A stretch of DNA of 51,601 nt from Bacteroidales bacterium (GTDB lineage Bacteria; Bacteroidota; Bacteroidia; Bacteroidales; UBA932): contig JAKSJG010000005.1 of assembly GCA_024398365.1 (NCBI GenBank), positions 1 to 51,601 of the forward strand. The letters are read 5' to 3'. Both the position numbers and the translations under genes were made by a program. The notes beneath the pieces were generated by a model, which saw nothing but the letters and a program-made list of their open reading frames with translations, was not told where the DNA came from and did not search any database. Shown here one piece after another: positions 1-7,590 of the stretch; the stretch's first letter is position 1; every line of letters starts with the position of its first letter.

Positions 1-599
1 CCGACGCAAAGCAGGTATATCGGAATGCAGAGCAGCGGAATCATTATGCCGACAGGCCCCTTGGAGAAAATGGCCATGAACACATACAGCGGGAAAAGTA
101 TTTTCAGCCGCAGGCTGTCATCCCCCTTGTACATGCGCCAGAAAGTCCACAGGGCCAGGGTGATGAACATCGTCATCAGCATATCCATCCTAAGCACCAC
201 CGCGCCTCCGAGGAAGTACGCGCAGGTCATCAGGGTGAAGAACGCCGCGATGCGGAAACGGCCGCGCAACTCTTCTCCGGCCCACCTTTCCATCACTCCG
301 AGCGTCACGAAGGCCGGTATGAGGGAGAACATCTCAAGAAGGAAAAGACAGTGTCGTCCCGTCAGCTGACGGAAAAGCATGACAATCCACAGGTATAGCG
401 GCGGCTTGTCGGCATACAGCGCGCCATTGTGGTAGAGGCACCAGAAATGTCCGTCGCGCAGCGCCTCGTCCGCTATCTGCAGATACTTCAGCTCGTTGTC
501 AGGCGTCACTCCGCGCAGGAGCAGCACAGGCAGCAGCAGCGCGAAGACCAGCGCACAGCGCAGCAGGAAATCGGGATTCAGGCGTGACTTCGTTTCCAT
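1..599 (-). CDS. ArnT/PMT-like polyprenyl-phosphate glycosyltransferase (partial)
   Basis: This is an integral-membrane glycosyltransferase of the GT39/GT83 superfamily, which moves a sugar from a polyprenyl-phosphate carrier to lipid A or another periplasmic acceptor. The first 199 residues are present and the 3' end runs off the left edge. After one hydrophobic segment comes a loop with TPDNELKYLQIADEAL and ADKPPLYLW, the region that carries the catalytic acidic residue in ArnT-like enzymes. Later hydrophobic segments include FSKGPVG, also typical of the family. The ATG at 599 lies 22 bp inside the end of the preceding LABN gene, so the two are translationally coupled. A GT2 enzyme that could make the polyprenyl-linked donor is the first gene of the same unit. 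The acceptor and the sugar are not visible. The family call is firm. Confidence 0.8.
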   Translation of the reverse strand, partial: METKSRLNPDFLLRCALVFALLLPVLLLRGVTPDNELKYLQIADEALRDGHFWCLYHNGALYADKPPLYLWIVMLFRQLTGRHCLFLLEMFSLIPAFVTLGVMERWAGEELRGRFRIAAFFTLMTCAYFLGGAVVLRMDMLMTMFITLALWTFWRMYKGDDSLRLKILFPLYVFMAIFSKGPVGIMIPLLCIPIYLLCV

Positions 600-1216
600 A
601 TCATCAGATTGCGTGTATAGGAGATGAAGCCGCAGGCCTGCCCGAGTATGATGACAGGGTCAAGCCTGAAGATGCCGTATGCTATGATAATCGCCGAGCC
701 GGTGAGGGATATGATCCAGAAGCCCGCAGGCAGCACGGACTCCCCGTGGCGGGAGGAATATATAAACTGATATATGAACCTCAGGGAGAATATCACCTGT
801 CCGGCGGAGCCGAAAATGATCATCCACAGAGGCAGCTTGTCATTGCCGAAGAGGGTCTGCGCCACAGCCTGAGGGTCACGCAGCATGAGCCCCACCCCTA
901 TCACCGGAGTCAGCAGCAGCAGACCGACGACGGCCTGCCGCAGGCCGGGACGCAACTTCGCCCAAAGGCCCTTGGCATTGAGGTTCCATATATAGACATA
1001 ATAGCCTATCAGCTGGCCCAGCATAATGGAGAAATCGTGGCGAAGCCAGCCGTAGATGAAGAATATCCACGAGGCGACGAGGCTCAGCACCCAGAATACG
1101 GTCGGCGAGACCACCTTCTTCGCCCTCTCGGACATTATCCACTGCACAAGAATCCTCGCGGAGAAGAGACCCTGCGCGATGAAACCGAGTATATAGACGA
1201 AAGGGCTGCTGTCCAT
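578..1216 (-). CDS. Lipid-A-disaccharide-synthase N-terminal (LABN) domain membrane protein
   Basis: This 212-residue membrane protein contains two copies of the LABN fold (Pfam 'LAB_N'), a short multi-helix domain first described at the N terminus of some LpxB proteins. Copy one is near residues 5-75 (FSARILVQWIMSER, SPTVFWVLSLVASW, GQLIGYYVYIWNLN). Copy two is near 130-208 (FSLRFIYQFIYSSR, LPAGFWIISLTGS, GQACGFISYTRNL). No catalytic LpxB glycosyltransferase domain is attached. The start ATG overlaps the stop of the GT2 gene as ATGA, and the 3' end overlaps the ArnT-like gene. The trio suggests envelope-lipid sugar modification, with this protein perhaps moving or presenting the polyprenyl-linked sugar. 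That role is inferred from the neighbours only. Confidence 0.78.
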   Translation of the reverse strand: MDSSPFVYILGFIAQGLFSARILVQWIMSERAKKVVSPTVFWVLSLVASWIFFIYGWLRHDFSIMLGQLIGYYVYIWNLNAKGLWAKLRPGLRQAVVGLLLLTPVIGVGLMLRDPQAVAQTLFGNDKLPLWMIIFGSAGQVIFSLRFIYQFIYSSRHGESVLPAGFWIISLTGSAIIIAYGIFRLDPVIILGQACGFISYTRNLMIWKRSHA

Positions 1217-1947
1217 CAGAGATTGCCTGCGCTTATTTTGATTTTCTTATAACGCTTCCTCATCCAGCGGAAGGCGAAGCAGTCCACGAACGGCCCCCAG
1301 AGCCTGTTGCCGAGATTGTATTTGGCGGTGCCGGCAGTGCGGGGATAGTGGCGCACCGGTATCTCGAGGCAGCGGCCGCCCTGCATCTGCACCAGAGCAG
1401 GTATGAAGCGGTGCATACCCTTGAACAGCGGCAGTTCCTTCGCATACGGTGTCTGCAGCACTTTGAGAGGGCAGCCCGTATCCGTGATGCCGTCGCCGGT
1501 CATCATCCTGCGCCAGGAATTCGCGATCTTCGAAGATGCGCGCTTGACGAAGCCGTCCTTGCGCTGCGCGCGTATGCCCAGCACCAGTTCGTATTCGGAG
1601 ATATGCTCCAGCAGGAGGCTGAAATCCTCCGGATCCGTCTGGAGGTCAGCATCTATATAGCCGACATACTCAGACTCGCAGACCGAGATTCCGGCCTTCA
1701 GGGCCCCGCTCAGACCGGTATTTGCCTCCAAGTCCAGATAATAGAAATCCTTGTTGCGGCCGCATGCCTCATGCACCAGAGCCTCGCCGCCGTCGGTGGA
1801 GCCGTCATTGACGAAAAGCACGCAGGCCGGCGAAGCCGGGCAGTGCTGCAGATATGCTCCGAGACGGTTTTCGAGAGCTGGGATATTCTCACGCTCGTTA
1901 TAATAGGGCACCAGGATGGTGAATCTGTATTGCGAAGTCACGTTCAT
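1216..1947 (-). CDS. GT2 glycosyltransferase, polyprenyl-phosphate sugar synthase-like
   Basis: This family 2 glycosyltransferase of 243 residues resembles dolichyl/undecaprenyl-phosphate sugar synthases (DPM1/ArnC type). It would load a sugar from a nucleotide donor onto undecaprenyl phosphate at the cytoplasmic face. The nucleotide-binding start is FTILVPYYNERENIPAL, followed by FVNDGSTDGG and the metal-binding motif YIDADLQTDPED. No long C-terminal membrane segments are present. An ATG at 1983 would add 12 residues, but a good -7 box (TAACTTTGT, 1952-1960 on the minus strand) lies between the two ATGs, so 1947 is preferred. It heads a three-gene unit with the LABN protein and the ArnT-like transferase, which together make a plausible donor-synthesis and transfer pathway. 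Confidence 0.82.
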   Translation of the reverse strand: MNVTSQYRFTILVPYYNERENIPALENRLGAYLQHCPASPACVLFVNDGSTDGGEALVHEACGRNKDFYYLDLEANTGLSGALKAGISVCESEYVGYIDADLQTDPEDFSLLLEHISEYELVLGIRAQRKDGFVKRASSKIANSWRRMMTGDGITDTGCPLKVLQTPYAKELPLFKGMHRFIPALVQMQGGRCLEIPVRHYPRTAGTAKYNLGNRLWGPFVDCFAFRWMRKRYKKIKISAGNL

Positions 1948-1951
1948 AAGC

Positions 1952-1960
1952 ACAAAGTTA
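1952..1960 (-). promoter_or_regulatory. Promoter -7 box for the GT2/LABN/ArnT-like unit
   Basis: TAACTTTGT matches the Bacteroidetes -7 consensus TAnnTTTGY. It ends only 4 nt before the ATG at 1947, so the transcript would have almost no leader. No convincing -33 TTTG was found at the right distance. Confidence 0.55.
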
Positions 1961-1969
1961 TCATTTTGT

Positions 1970-2002
1970 TTTGGCAATTTCATAAAAAATGTCTAAATAT
2001 GT
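1970..2002 (+). promoter_or_regulatory. Probable promoter for the M6 protease gene
   Basis: TTTG at 1970-1973, 20 nt, then TAAATATGT at 1994-2002, one mismatch from TAnnTTTGY. It overlaps the divergent promoter region of the GT2 gene and predicts a short leader to the ATG at 2020. The ATG at 1999 would lie inside the -7 box, which favours 2020 as the start. Confidence 0.45.
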
Positions 2003-2019
2003 GGTTTAAAAGTGGTACT

Positions 2020-4089
2020 ATGAGCCGACGTGTCCTCAGCATAATAGCACTGGCCTTCATCGCCATGCTGCCCCTCAGGGCCTCGAAGGGCGTGCCCTAC
2101 CCCATAACGGTAAGGCAGCCGGACGGCTCGTGCCTGCAGATACGCATCTTCGGCGACGAAAACTACTCCTACAAGACCACCGCTGACGGCTACCTCATAG
2201 CCCAGGGCGGCGACGGATTCTACTACTACGCAGACTACACCACAGGAGTTCCGGTGCTTTCGGCAAGGCGCGCCACCAACGGAGGCCGCGGGCTTGGCAA
2301 GACCATACCGGCATCAGCTCTGCAGGCTGTATCCTACCGCAGGGAGCGCTGCGCCTCCGACATCATGGGCATCGCGGGTCCGACCAGGGCATCATCCGAG
2401 ATGAGGATGCTGGTCATACCTGTGGAATTCCACGACAAAGGCTTCAGCATATCCGGAGCCAAATCCAGGATATTCAACCTCTTCAACCAGATCAACTATT
2501 CCTATGACGGTGCCACGGGAAGCGTCAGGGACTACCTGAGAGACAATTTCGGGCCGTCCTTCAATTTCACCTTTGACGTCTGCGACCCGGTACAGCTGCC
2601 ACATGATGCCAGCTGGTACGGCGGCAACCTGTCCGGCACCACAGACCTCAACATCAAGCAGATGGTGGTCCAGGCCTGCTGCCTGGCAGATGACAGCGGC
2701 ATCGACTTCTCCAGATACGATTCCGACAGGGACGGAGCGGTGGATAACGTATTCATCATATTCGCCGGCCACAATGAGGCCGAAGGCGGAGGCGACGACT
2801 GCATCTGGCCGCAGAGCTGGAACATCTCCGACACCCAGACATCATTGGACGGCGTGAGGATATCCAATTTCTCCTGCTATTCCGAATTCAGCGGAGCTGA
2901 TGGCGAGGAATTCGCCGGCATAGGCACGATATGTCACGAATACTGCCACATACTGGGTCTGAGGGACCTCTACGATTCCAACGGAGACTCCGAAGGTCTG
3001 GCCTCCGGCACCCCGGGCGCCCTGTCCATCATGGACCTCGGCAACTACAGCAACTCTGGCAAGACACCACCATATCTGACCATAGTTGAGCGCGAGATGC
3101 TCGGGCTGGCCGAGCCTCAGCCAATCTCCACCAAGGGACACATAGATCTGACACCGGTACAGCATTCCGGCACGGCATACAGATTCAGGACATCCTACGT
3201 GGATGAGAACTTCTATCTCGAATACCGCGACGGAGAGAAATGGGACAGCTACATAGGTGGTTCCGGACTGGTCATCTACCACGTGGACAAGTCCACGAAT
3301 GCGGCCGGCTCGATGACAGCCGCAATGAGATGGAGCCTCAACACCGTCAACTGCTGCGCCGACCACGAATGCTTCAGGCCAATAGCCGCAAACGGCCGGA
3401 CCAGCGCGCACGGCTATTTCTTCCCTGGACTCAACGATGTCACCACCATACATTCCGCAGAGACCTTCCCTCTTCTGGACTGGAGCTCCCGCGGAGTCGG
3501 TTTCGGCCTCACTTCGATAGCCAGGACGGCAAACGGACTGTCCGCCGAAGTGGTGGAGGACAACAGCTGGAACCTGCCTGTCATCACAGATTACTCGATA
3601 CATCCAGAGCAGACCTCCGCCCTCCTCGACTGGGAGGCCAGCAAGAGCCTCGGCGGCAAATGGAGACTGGTCTGGGGCGATGTGACAGCGGTGGAGGCCG
3701 ACACGGTATATACCCAGTCCACATCCTACACTTTCGAGGGCCTCAAGCCTGGCTCGGCCTACAGCTGCGCCATCACCTACGTCTTCGAAGGCATCAGCGG
3801 AAAGTCCTGCAGCATGGATTTCCACACGTCAGAGATGCTCACGGATTTCCCGCTCATCGCGGGAATGCAGGGTCCGCATCACATCGGGGAGGAGATCAGA
3901 CTGCGACTCCACAACATGACGGAGGATGTGTCCTCGGTCATCTGGTATGTCAACGGAGTGGTCAACAACGAAGGCACGCTGACCGTGCAGAACGAAGGCT
4001 CTTACTCCATCAAGGCGGTGATACATTATCCTGACGGAAGCGAGGAAAGCATAGTTAAGAATTTCAAAGTCGAAGGCCATGTCAAATGA
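2020..4089 (+). CDS. Secreted M6-family metalloprotease with FN3/Ig-like C terminus
   Basis: This 689-residue secreted zinc protease belongs to family M6 (immune inhibitor A / camelysin-like). MSRRVLSIIALAFIAMLPLRA is a signal peptide, so the start is set at 2020. The same frame is open upstream but lies opposite the GT2 gene. The zinc site is HEYCH at residues 306-310 (HExxH), followed by ILGLRDLYD, the usual position of the third ligand in M6 enzymes. A fibronectin-III-like module follows at about 525-605 (WRLVWGD, YTFEGLKPGSAYSCAI), then an Ig-like module to the end (IWYVNGVVNNEG). A short propeptide-like region follows the signal. The next gene overlaps the last 11 bp. Such proteases are common in Bacteroidales; the substrate is unknown. 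Confidence 0.88.
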   Translation: MSRRVLSIIALAFIAMLPLRASKGVPYPITVRQPDGSCLQIRIFGDENYSYKTTADGYLIAQGGDGFYYYADYTTGVPVLSARRATNGGRGLGKTIPASALQAVSYRRERCASDIMGIAGPTRASSEMRMLVIPVEFHDKGFSISGAKSRIFNLFNQINYSYDGATGSVRDYLRDNFGPSFNFTFDVCDPVQLPHDASWYGGNLSGTTDLNIKQMVVQACCLADDSGIDFSRYDSDRDGAVDNVFIIFAGHNEAEGGGDDCIWPQSWNISDTQTSLDGVRISNFSCYSEFSGADGEEFAGIGTICHEYCHILGLRDLYDSNGDSEGLASGTPGALSIMDLGNYSNSGKTPPYLTIVEREMLGLAEPQPISTKGHIDLTPVQHSGTAYRFRTSYVDENFYLEYRDGEKWDSYIGGSGLVIYHVDKSTNAAGSMTAAMRWSLNTVNCCADHECFRPIAANGRTSAHGYFFPGLNDVTTIHSAETFPLLDWSSRGVGFGLTSIARTANGLSAEVVEDNSWNLPVITDYSIHPEQTSALLDWEASKSLGGKWRLVWGDVTAVEADTVYTQSTSYTFEGLKPGSAYSCAITYVFEGISGKSCSMDFHTSEMLTDFPLIAGMQGPHHIGEEIRLRLHNMTEDVSSVIWYVNGVVNNEGTLTVQNEGSYSIKAVIHYPDGSEESIVKNFKVEGHVK

Positions 4090-4567
4090 TATTCTGAAAC
4101 ATCTCGGCCGCATGGCCCGCATAGCCGCGGCGCTTGTCATCGTGGCGACCACGATGGCCGTGGCCTGTCCGCAGCCTGAAGAGATCACTCCTGTGACCAC
4201 AGGCAACGGCAGCATAACCAAGTCCGAGGAGGCAAGGGCATTCGAGGCCGAATCGGCCACTGGCATCTATCTCAATGACAATGCCGCCCTGACCTATGAC
4301 GAGGACTGCTTCCAGATGGCCACCAACCACAAGCGCCGCACCTTCAGGATCCAGGCCGATGACCAGAGTGAGTATCTCAATATCATCTTCAGGGATAAGA
4401 TACCTCAGTCCGCAGGCGACAATGCGGTATGTACAGTCCTGTACCGACTGAAGAACAGCGGCGAGACCAAGGTCATCGTCCAGTTCTCCGCAGTCAAGGC
4501 TGATTCCAGACAGGTCTGGCTCTGGAATGAGACTATGCAGCTGGGCATTATCATGACCAGCTTTTAG
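4079..4567 (+). CDS. Small secreted protein, probable lipoprotein
   Basis: This 162-residue protein is not assigned to a family. It has a basic N terminus, a hydrophobic stretch (about residues 13-29) and TTMAVAC with Cys30, a weak lipobox, so it may be a lipoprotein. Met12 is an alternative start. The mature part is soluble and polar, with motifs such as FRIQADDQSEYLNIIF and VCTVLYRLKNSG that look like a small beta-sandwich. It overlaps the M6 protease gene by 11 bp, so the two are co-translated; a partner or inhibitor of the protease is possible but not shown. The stop codon abuts the hairpin-rich element that follows. Confidence 0.7.
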   Translation: MSNDILKHLGRMARIAAALVIVATTMAVACPQPEEITPVTTGNGSITKSEEARAFEAESATGIYLNDNAALTYDEDCFQMATNHKRRTFRIQADDQSEYLNIIFRDKIPQSAGDNAVCTVLYRLKNSGETKVIVQFSAVKADSRQVWLWNETMQLGIIMTSF

Positions 4568-4687
4568 ACGGGGGTTGCACCCCCGAACCCCTGCGGGCTC
4601 CCGGCCTTCCTGTCCCTGCGGGACCCGGCCTCCGCCGGGCGCCTGATGGCGCCTTACTATTGCAGACGGGGGTTGCACCCCCGGGGG
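4567..4687. repeat. Hairpin-array intergenic element flanked by 19-bp direct repeats
   Basis: The whole gap between two convergent genes is one compact GC-rich element. GACGGGGGTTGCACCCCCG occurs at 4567-4585 and again at 4665-4683, and each copy is itself a hairpin (CGGGGG/CCCCCG). Between them are GTCCC-TGC-GGGAC (4612-4624), CCCGGC-CTCC-GCCGGG (4624-4639) and GGCGCC-TGAT-GGCGCC (4638-4653). The right copy continues into the palindrome CCCCCGGGGG (4678-4687). The element begins at the last base of one stop codon and ends directly against the other. It resembles REP/BIME-like dispersed elements and probably acts as a bidirectional terminator. Confidence 0.7.
4638..4660 (+). terminator. Possible terminator hairpin after the M6 protease unit
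   Basis: GGCGCC, a TGAT loop and GGCGCC form a perfect 6-bp stem at 4638-4653, followed by TTACTAT. It lies within the larger hairpin array. The T-tract is weak, so it may stop transcription inefficiently or protect the transcript's 3' end. Confidence 0.4.
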
Positions 4688-5746
4688 TTATGCGAGGATT
4701 TTGCTGACCAGCTCGAGGAGAAGGTCGCCGTCGGTGGCGAGTCCGCGGGCGTTGCTCTTGCTGCGCCAGTCATACTCCCTGAGCAGGGAAATGACCCTCA
4801 TGATCTTACGGACAGGATAATTGGCCAGCGCCTGATCATATTCCTTTGCGAAATAAGGATTGATTCCCATCTGGGAAAGTATGGCACTGCGCGGCACCCC
4901 GGCCTGCTGAAGCGCATGCATGCGCAGCAATTTGAGGAAATGGCTCGAAAGCGCTGCAAGCGTCATCTGTATAGGGAAGCGCTTTTCAGATTCGCCGAAG
5001 AAGCTCACGATGCGGAAACATTTGGCCGTATCCTTATATGAAAGAGCCTTGGACAATTCAAAGGCAGTATAGTCGCGGCTCATCCCCACATTGGCCTCAA
5101 TATCGGCGACTGTCACATCCCTGTGGCCCTCCGGCATGAGTTTGAGCAGCTTGTCCACCTCAAGCGCGATCTTGGAGATATCTATTCCGGCGTATTCGGC
5201 CAGCAGGGCCGCGGCATCCGGGGCAATCTTCAGCCCTCTGGTCGGGAAATATTTCTCTATCCAGCCGGCCATCTTGTAATCCGCGATCTGGTTGGACTCG
5301 AAGACCACTCCGACCTTGCAGGCCTGCTTGTAGAAGGATGTGCGCTTGTCAACGGACTTGGAACTTTTGGTCGGATCATTCGGGGTCTTGTAGCAGATCA
5401 CGAGCACGGTGGTGGGCATCATGGCCTCGAAATACACAGCGATATCCTCCAGCTTGTGCATCATCTGAGCCTCCTTGACTATGACCACCTGACGGGACAC
5501 CATCATCGGGAACTGCCTTGCAGTGCTCACAACCTGGGCGGCAGACACGTCGGCGCCATAATATACGACCTGACCGAAGTCCCGCTCCTCGGGAGGCAGG
5601 GCCTTGTCCATGATGGCATTGCACAGTTCGTCAATGAAGTAATGCTCCTTGCCGAAGAGCAGGTAGAAAGGCTTGATGTCCCCCGCAAGGATCGACGTGC
5701 GGAGCTCATTGAACTGCTGTGTGGTATCGCTGGTCTGTTTAGCCAT
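4688..5746 (-). CDS. holA: DNA polymerase III subunit delta
   Basis: This 352-residue clamp-loader delta subunit opens the beta sliding clamp for loading onto primed DNA. The N-terminal AAA+-like region carries FYLLFGKEHYFIDELCNAI and QVVIVKEAQMM, the diverged nucleotide-binding fold of HolA. Next comes the domain with ISKIALEVDKLLKLMPEG (the 'E.xKL.L' signature) and a helical C terminus (LSSHFLKLLRMHAL, NPYFAKEY, LLELVSKIL). The frame is open further upstream, but MAKQTSDTTQQF is preceded by a -7 box (5753-5761), so the start is 5746. It is divergent from the HsdR_N protein, an arrangement I recognise from other Bacteroidetes. Its 3' end abuts the hairpin element. Confidence 0.9.
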   Translation of the reverse strand: MAKQTSDTTQQFNELRTSILAGDIKPFYLLFGKEHYFIDELCNAIMDKALPPEERDFGQVVYYGADVSAAQVVSTARQFPMMVSRQVVIVKEAQMMHKLEDIAVYFEAMMPTTVLVICYKTPNDPTKSSKSVDKRTSFYKQACKVGVVFESNQIADYKMAGWIEKYFPTRGLKIAPDAAALLAEYAGIDISKIALEVDKLLKLMPEGHRDVTVADIEANVGMSRDYTAFELSKALSYKDTAKCFRIVSFFGESEKRFPIQMTLAALSSHFLKLLRMHALQQAGVPRSAILSQMGINPYFAKEYDQALANYPVRKIMRVISLLREYDWRSKSNARGLATDGDLLLELVSKILA

Positions 5747-5752
5747 AACAAG

Positions 5753-5761
5753 GCAAATATA
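5753..5761 (-). promoter_or_regulatory. -7 box of the holA promoter
   Basis: TATATTTGC on the minus strand is an exact match to TAnnTTTGY. It ends 6 nt before the holA ATG, implying a very short or absent leader. No -33 box is evident. Confidence 0.55.
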
Positions 5762-5773
5762 CGAATAAATTCT

Positions 5774-5782
5774 TATCTTCGC
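5774..5782 (+). promoter_or_regulatory. -7 box of the HsdR_N/cca promoter
   Basis: TATCTTCGC differs from TAnnTTTGY at one base and ends 6 nt before the ATG at 5789. It has the same geometry as the divergent holA box 12 bp away. Confidence 0.45.
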
Positions 5783-5788
5783 GGTGTG

Positions 5789-6196
5789 ATGGACAATGAG
5801 ATTTACGATCCGCTGAGAAGGAAAAACGTCAGGCGCACTCCCGAGGAGGAAGTCCGCCAGAGCGTTATCGCCTGGCTCAACAGAGAACTTGGCACACCGA
5901 TGACCCTGATGGTCAGCGAATACGGATTCGTCTTCAACGGACGCCAGTACCGCGCCGACATCGTGGTCTTCGACCGCAGCCTCAACCCGCTGCTCCTGGT
6001 CGAATGCAAGGCGCCTTCCGTAGCCATCGACCGGAGCGTGATAGAACAGGCCATGAGATACAACCGCGTGCTTTCCGTAAAATATATCCTCGTCACCAAC
6101 GGAAATACTTCCTATCTTTGCAGCCGCGATGCTGCGAGCGGCGAATTCCGTTTCACCGCCGAAGTGCCGAAGTATGAAGAAATGCTGCAACAATGA
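5789..6196 (+). CDS. HsdR_N-type PD-(D/E)XK domain protein
   Basis: This 135-residue protein consists of the N-terminal nuclease-like domain of type I restriction R subunits (HSDR_N_2). The PD-(D/E)XK core is visible: Glu21, then Asp57 in YRADIVVFD, and Glu72-x-Lys74 in LLLVECKAP, followed by a helix VIEQAMRYN and strand YILVTNG. No helicase motor, specificity or methylase subunit is near, so this is not a restriction system. Similar stand-alone proteins are widespread in Bacteroidetes next to holA and are usually left uncharacterised. It overlaps the CCA-adding enzyme by 4 bp (ATGA), so it may have a housekeeping DNA- or RNA-related role. The function is unknown. Confidence 0.8.
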   Translation: MDNEIYDPLRRKNVRRTPEEEVRQSVIAWLNRELGTPMTLMVSEYGFVFNGRQYRADIVVFDRSLNPLLLVECKAPSVAIDRSVIEQAMRYNRVLSVKYILVTNGNTSYLCSRDAASGEFRFTAEVPKYEEMLQQ

Positions 6197-7590
6197 CAGA
6201 AGCTCTCAATAAACGCATATTCCATATAATATCCGAGGAAGCCGCCGCCCAGGGCGTCAGGGCCTTCGTCATAGGAGGCTACGTCCGCGACTTCTTCCTG
6301 CAGCGCCCCTGCAACGACATTGACGTCGTGGTGGAGGGCAGCGGCATAGCCATTGCCGAAGCCGTGGCCAGGCGCGTAAAGACCAAGGTCACAGTATTCA
6401 AAAATTTCGGCACCGCCATGCTGCACTGCGACAGGATGGAAGTGGAATTCGTCGGTGCGCGCAAGGAATCCTACAACCGCAATTCGCGCAAGCCAATAGT
6501 GGAGGACGGCACTCTCCAGGAAGACCAGGAGCGCCGCGACTTCACCATCAACGCACTGGCCTTCAGCCTCCAGCAAGAGGACTTCGGAGCGCTGGTCGAT
6601 CCGTTCGGAGGCATACGCGACCTCAACGACGGCGTCATCCGCACCCCGCTCGACCCTGACACCACCTACAGCGACGACCCGCTGCGCATGCTGCGCGCCA
6701 TAAGGTTCGCGACACAGCTGGGCTTCACCATCGTACCGGAATCCAAGGAATCCATATTCCGCAACCGCGAGCGTCTCGACATACTCTCATTCGAGCGCAT
6801 AGCCGAGGAGCTGCACAAGATAATGATGACACCCAAGCCGTCCGTCGGCTGGAAACTGATGGACGAATGCGGTCTGCTGCCCTACATACTCCCCGCACTG
6901 GACAATCTCAAGGGCGTCGAGACCCGCGACGGCAGGGGGCACAAGGACAACTTCCTGCATTCCCTCCAGGTACTGGACAACGTGGCGGAGGCCAGCGACA
7001 AGATATGGCTGCGCTGGGCCGCCCTGCTGCACGATGTCGGCAAGGCCCAGACCAAGCGCTGGGACCCGGAACTGGGATGGACCTTCCACGGCCACGAATA
7101 CATAGGCAGCAAAATGGTCAAGGGCATCTTCAACAAGCTCAAGATGTCTCAGAACGATGACATGAAGTATGTCCAGAAGCTCGTCTCCCTGCACCTGCGC
7201 CCCATCGCACTCGTAACGGACGAAGTGACAGACTCAGCGGTGCGCCGCCTGCTCTTCGATGCCGGTGATGACGTGGACGACCTGATGATACTGTGCAAGG
7301 CCGACATCACCTCCAAGAACGAGATGAAGGTCGAGCGCTTCAAGCGCCAGTACGAGCACGTCAAGGAAAAGCTTGTGGAAGTCGAGGCCAAGGATGCCGT
7401 GCGCAACTTCAAGAACCCGATCACAGGCGAACTCATCATGGAGAAATACGGTCTGAAGCCTTGCAAGGAGATCGGTGTTATCAAGGAATTCATCAAGGAA
7501 GCCATACTTGACGGAGTCATCCCCAACGAGTATGATGCCGCTTATGCTCTGATGGAACAGAAGGCCGCCGGGATGGGCCTCAATGGCTGA
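6193..7590 (+). CDS. cca: CCA-adding tRNA nucleotidyltransferase (HD type)
   Basis: This 465-residue class II CCA-adding enzyme or poly(A)-polymerase-like protein builds or repairs the 3' CCA of tRNAs. The catalytic head has GGYVRDFFL (residues 28-36) and the metal-binding pair Asp42-x-Asp44 in NDIDVVVEG. RRDFTINALAF and DPLRMLRAIRF are the nucleotide-recognition motifs. An HD domain follows (LLHDVGKAQTKRW, HEYIGSKMV), as in phosphohydrolase-containing members. The start codon overlaps the HsdR_N stop. The last 11 bp overlap the 3' end of the convergent nucleotidyltransferase gene. The tRNA role is standard; whether it adds the full CCA or only part cannot be told here. Confidence 0.92.
   Translation: MTEALNKRIFHIISEEAAAQGVRAFVIGGYVRDFFLQRPCNDIDVVVEGSGIAIAEAVARRVKTKVTVFKNFGTAMLHCDRMEVEFVGARKESYNRNSRKPIVEDGTLQEDQERRDFTINALAFSLQQEDFGALVDPFGGIRDLNDGVIRTPLDPDTTYSDDPLRMLRAIRFATQLGFTIVPESKESIFRNRERLDILSFERIAEELHKIMMTPKPSVGWKLMDECGLLPYILPALDNLKGVETRDGRGHKDNFLHSLQVLDNVAEASDKIWLRWAALLHDVGKAQTKRWDPELGWTFHGHEYIGSKMVKGIFNKLKMSQNDDMKYVQKLVSLHLRPIALVTDEVTDSAVRRLLFDAGDDVDDLMILCKADITSKNEMKVERFKRQYEHVKEKLVEVEAKDAVRNFKNPITGELIMEKYGLKPCKEIGVIKEFIKEAILDGVIPNEYDAAYALMEQKAAGMGLNG

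Noticed and set aside
584-1252. 222-codon plus-strand ORF opposite the LABN gene
   Set aside because: The translation has no recognisable fold or hydrophobic pattern; it is a GC-rich antisense shadow of a clear membrane protein.
1348-2019. Upstream extension of the M6 protease frame (open for over 200 codons before 2020)
   Set aside because: It lies entirely opposite the GT2 gene, has no signal peptide until MSRRVLSII at 2020, and the likely promoter is at 1970-2002.
2842-3825. 327-codon minus-strand ORF opposite the M6 protease
   Set aside because: It is antisense to well-defined metalloprotease and FN3 sequence; composition is that of a shadow frame.
5789-6196. Type I restriction system
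   Set aside because: Only the HsdR N-terminal nuclease-like domain is present; no helicase, methylase or specificity subunit is in the window.
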